64,000 nucleotides of DNA from Lachnospiraceae bacterium (GTDB taxonomy: Bacteria; Bacillota; Clostridia; Lachnospirales; Lachnospiraceae), in the NCBI GenBank assembly GCA_017621075.1, contig JAGATV010000030.1:1-64000 (forward strand). Reading direction: 5' to 3'. The notes beneath the pieces are model-generated. The model was not told the DNA's origin. It saw only the letters and a program-made list of their open reading frames with translations, and did not search any database. The translations under genes and the position numbers were made by a program. Of the stretch, positions 61,231 through 64,000 are shown one piece after another; positions within the stretch are counted from its first letter, which is position 1; each line of letters opens with the position of its first letter.

Positions 61231-64000
61231 ATGAGTTTACAGTTCTATTTCGGACCTTCCGGTGTAGGAAAGAGCAGACAATTATACGAAGAGATCATAC
61301 AAAGAGCCCTGGAAGAACCCAAGCGGAATTTCCTGATCATCGTGCCGGATCAGTTCACCATGCAGACCCAGAAAGATCTGGTGGGCTTAAGTGAGCGCGG
61401 CGGGATCATGAATATTGATGTCTTAAGCTTCGGGCGCCTGAATCACCGTATCCTGGGAGAAGTGGGCGGCATTGAGATCCCGGTGTTGGATGATACGGGC
61501 AAGAGCCTGATTTTACAGAAGGTTGCCGGCAGCATGAAAGAAGAGCTGCCCACCCTGGGAAGCTTTTTGCACAGGCAGGGGTATATCCATGAGGTCAAGA
61601 GTGCCATCTCCGAATTCATGCAATATGGCATCAGTCCGGAGGATATGGACACCCTGATCGATTATGCTCAAAAGAGAGGGGCTTTAGTGCAGAAGCTGAA
61701 AGATCTGCAGAAGCTGTACCGGGGATTTGTGGATTACATACAGGGCAATTTCATCACCACGGAAGAGACGCTGGAAAGGCTGCGCCGTTTGCTGCCCAAG
61801 TCAAGGATATTGCCCGGAAGTGTGGTGGTCTTTGATGGCTTTACGGGCTTTACGCCCATTCAGAACCGTCTGATACAGGAGCTTATGTGCCTGTGCGCGG
61901 AGACCATCGTGACGGTGACTCTGGGAGAGGGAGAAGATCCCTACAAGCCGGACGGGGAACAGAAGCTGTTCCACTTAAGCAAAAAGACGGTCGCAGATTT
62001 AGAGAAGCTGGCAAAGGAGGCCGGGATTCCCAGAAAAAAGGATGTGTTCCTTCTGCCCGGAGTGGAGACGGGGGAAAGCACGGCGCAGGTGCGCAGCGGG
62101 ATATCGGACAAGTGCCAGATCCGTTACAATTCCCACCACCGGTTCCGGGATGCAAAAGCGCTTCTGTATCTGGAGCAGGGGCTGTTCCGCTATGATTATC
62201 AGCCCTTTTTGGAGCCCCTGGGGGAGATCCGTATCTTTGAGACCACGACTCCTGCAGATGAAGCACACCAGACCGGTCTTGCAATCTGTAAACTGATCCG
62301 GGAGGAGGGACTTTCTTATCGGGATATTGCAGTGATCACCGGGGATCTGGAGAACTATGGACCTTATGTGGAACGGGAATTTGAGCAGCTGGGGATTCCC
62401 TGTTTCATTGACAGGACGCGGGGGATTCTGCTAAATCCCATGATCGAATATATCAAGAGCGCACTGGAACTGTTTTTGAAGGATTTTTCCTACGAGGCGG
62501 TCTTTCATTATCTGAGGAGCGGCTTGACGTGCATTCCAAGGGAGGATGTGGATCTTTTGGAAAATTATGTGATCCGCACGGGAATCCGGGGGTATCAAAG
62601 ATGGAGCAGGATGTTTACGGCAAGGGCCGGTTCCCCGAAGGAGACAGAGGCCGTTAAGGAGGAAGAGACCCTGAGGCATCTCAATCAAGTCAGAGAACAG
62701 TTTTTATCCCGGATCGCCATGCTGAAAGGAAGCCCATCCGCACCGGCAAAGGACTATATCGATCAATTATATGATTTTTTGACAGAAAACGGTGTGCAGC
62801 AGAAGCTGGCGGAGTATGAGAGCCGTTTCCGCAGCCGGAAGGATGCCTCCAGAGAAAGGGAGTACGCCCAGATCTATCGTCTGGTGATGGAGCTTCTGGA
62901 TCAGATCTATGAACTTTTGGGGGAAGAGAAGATCACGCTGCAGGAATTTTATGACATTCTGGAGGCAGGATTTGGGGAGATCCAGGTGGGCACCATTCCT
63001 CAGAATGTGGACCGCATCCTGGTGGGAGATATGGAGAGGACCCGCTTAAAGCAGGTAAAGGTACTGTTTTTCCTGGGGATCAATGACGGTAATATTCCCA
63101 AGACCGCTTCCAAGGGCGGTATCATTTCCGATATGGACAGAGAATTTTTACAGGAGTCACAGTTGGAGCTTGCGCCGACACCCAGGCAGCAAAAGTATAT
63201 TCAAAGACTGTATCTGTATCTGAACATGACCAAACCCTCAAAGCGGCTGTACCTGTCCTACTCCAGGGTAAACAGCCAGGGAAAGAGTGTCCGTCCCTCC
63301 TATCTGTTGGATGTGGTACAGAAGCTGTTTCCCACATTGGAGACGGAATATCCTCAGAACAGGAGTGCCATGGAGCAGATCGTCACTCCCAGGGAGGGAA
63401 CCAGATATCTGGCTGCCCTGCTCAGAGAGTATGCTGCAGGCGGGATCAGCGAGGAGGAGCAAAAGGAATGTGTTACCCTGTACCGGGCTTATGGGGAAGA
63501 ACCGGTATGCCGGGAGCGGGATATGCTTGTGGAGGCTGCCTTTTCGCACTACCGGGACAGTGGCCTGTCCAAGGCGGTTGCCCGGGCTCTGTACGGCAAA
63601 TCCCTGGAGAACAGCGTGAGCCGTCTGGAGACCTACGCTGCCTGTGCCTACAGACATTTCCTCCAATACGGACTGACCCTGAAGGAGCGTGAGGAGTTCG
63701 GCTTTGAAGCGGTGGACATGGGAAATGTATACCACGGGGTGCTGGAGCGGTTTGGGGTGAAGCTTTCGGAGAATGGTTATACCTGGTTTGATTTTCCCAG
63801 GGAATTTGGAGAGCGCGCAGTGCGGGAGGCATTGGAGGAATACGCAGCTTCTTATGGGGAGACTGTGCTTTACAGCAGTGCCCGCAATGAATATGCCATC
63901 ACCCGGATGGCCCGGATACTTCTAAGGACGGTACTCACCCTGCAAAACCAGCTTAAACAGGGGAGCTTTACCCCGGATGACTATGAAATTTCCTTCCGGT
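61231..64000 (+). CDS. addB: ATP-dependent nuclease subunit AddB (5' part, runs off the window)
   Basis: The reading frame is open from an ATG at 61231 to the last base, giving about 923 residues of an expected 1150 or so. Walker A GPSGVGKS is at residues about 7-14. IIVPDQFTMQTQ, LSFGRLNHRIL, IAVITGDLENYGPYVEREF and VLFFLGINDGNIPK match AddB. Cys805 in TYAACAYRHFLQYGL is the first ligand of the iron-sulfur cluster that closes the nuclease domain; the other cysteines lie beyond the window. With AddA it processes double-strand breaks and recognises Chi. The start has only a weak GCGGGA upstream. The 3' end is missing only because the window stops. Confidence 0.93.
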   Translation, partial: MSLQFYFGPSGVGKSRQLYEEIIQRALEEPKRNFLIIVPDQFTMQTQKDLVGLSERGGIMNIDVLSFGRLNHRILGEVGGIEIPVLDDTGKSLILQKVAGSMKEELPTLGSFLHRQGYIHEVKSAISEFMQYGISPEDMDTLIDYAQKRGALVQKLKDLQKLYRGFVDYIQGNFITTEETLERLRRLLPKSRILPGSVVVFDGFTGFTPIQNRLIQELMCLCAETIVTVTLGEGEDPYKPDGEQKLFHLSKKTVADLEKLAKEAGIPRKKDVFLLPGVETGESTAQVRSGISDKCQIRYNSHHRFRDAKALLYLEQGLFRYDYQPFLEPLGEIRIFETTTPADEAHQTGLAICKLIREEGLSYRDIAVITGDLENYGPYVEREFEQLGIPCFIDRTRGILLNPMIEYIKSALELFLKDFSYEAVFHYLRSGLTCIPREDVDLLENYVIRTGIRGYQRWSRMFTARAGSPKETEAVKEEETLRHLNQVREQFLSRIAMLKGSPSAPAKDYIDQLYDFLTENGVQQKLAEYESRFRSRKDASREREYAQIYRLVMELLDQIYELLGEEKITLQEFYDILEAGFGEIQVGTIPQNVDRILVGDMERTRLKQVKVLFFLGINDGNIPKTASKGGIISDMDREFLQESQLELAPTPRQQKYIQRLYLYLNMTKPSKRLYLSYSRVNSQGKSVRPSYLLDVVQKLFPTLETEYPQNRSAMEQIVTPREGTRYLAALLREYAAGGISEEEQKECVTLYRAYGEEPVCRERDMLVEAAFSHYRDSGLSKAVARALYGKSLENSVSRLETYAACAYRHFLQYGLTLKEREEFGFEAVDMGNVYHGVLERFGVKLSENGYTWFDFPREFGERAVREALEEYAASYGETVLYSSARNEYAITRMARILLRTVLTLQNQLKQGSFTPDDYEISFR

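Overview
The window looks like chromosomal DNA of a Lachnospiraceae-type anaerobic Firmicute (class Clostridia). The evidence is: strong AGGAGG ribosome binding sites and sigma-A promoters; GatCAB with a T-box; the DapL lysine branch; a Gram-positive tad locus without a secretin; AddB; and several uncharacterised families typical of that group (DUF6056, DUF6020, DUF6106, DUF6062, DUF2225). Base composition looks even. I see no tRNA, rRNA, CRISPR array, insertion sequence or complete prophage. The genus cannot be fixed from this sequence.

Layout. 1-0.9 kb: the 3' remnant of an ABC-F ATPase gene and a 39-residue membrane peptide on the minus strand with an almost consensus promoter. 1-12.7 kb: a c-di-GMP phosphodiesterase (degenerate GGDEF plus intact EAL), then a nine-gene tad/Flp-type pilus locus (CpaF ATPase, TadB, TadC, three small pilin-like proteins, CpaB, a 1490-residue secreted adhesin-like protein, prepilin peptidase). 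12.8-15.2 kb: polar amino acid ABC importer. 15.2-21.5 kb: run of glycosyltransferase, HisC, small exporter, methyltransferase, Hsp33 and NAD synthetase. 21.5-26.3 kb: a minus-strand FMN-bind-like membrane protein, then glnA with a leader attenuator candidate, an ANTAR RNA-binding regulator, dapF and dapL. 26.3-33.2 kb: a palindromic and tandem repeat cluster, then potABCD flanked by two large polytopic membrane proteins.

33.2-38.6 kb: a T-box leader whose specifier loop reads GAAC (Glu GAA overlapping Asn AAC) ahead of aspS-gatC-gatA-gatB, the tRNA-dependent Asn (and possibly Gln) system. 38.6-41.7 kb: a conserved unknown membrane protein, DUF6106 and guaB. 41.8-44.4 kb: an 865-residue GGDEF-EAL protein. 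44.4-46.5 kb: a ZTP (pfl) riboswitch controlling a split last stage of purine synthesis (PurO-type IMP cyclohydrolase plus stand-alone AICAR transformylase). 46.5-52.7 kb: glnS, DUF2225, a MocR regulator, an acidic anchored protein, a TetR regulator and DUF6062. 52.8-55.2 kb: an MBOAT O-acyltransferase with an SGNH partner. 55.2-64 kb: uracil permease, dipeptidase, DegV, HAD phosphatase, exonuclease III, 3-methyladenine glycosylase and the start of addB, which runs off the window.

The most interesting parts are RNA-level control (two-codon T-box, ZTP riboswitch, an ANTAR-type hairpin competing with a terminator in the glnA leader), the tad locus with its giant adhesin, and the repeat cluster at 26.3-26.5 kb. 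Protein calls rest on motif recognition by eye. No database search was run.
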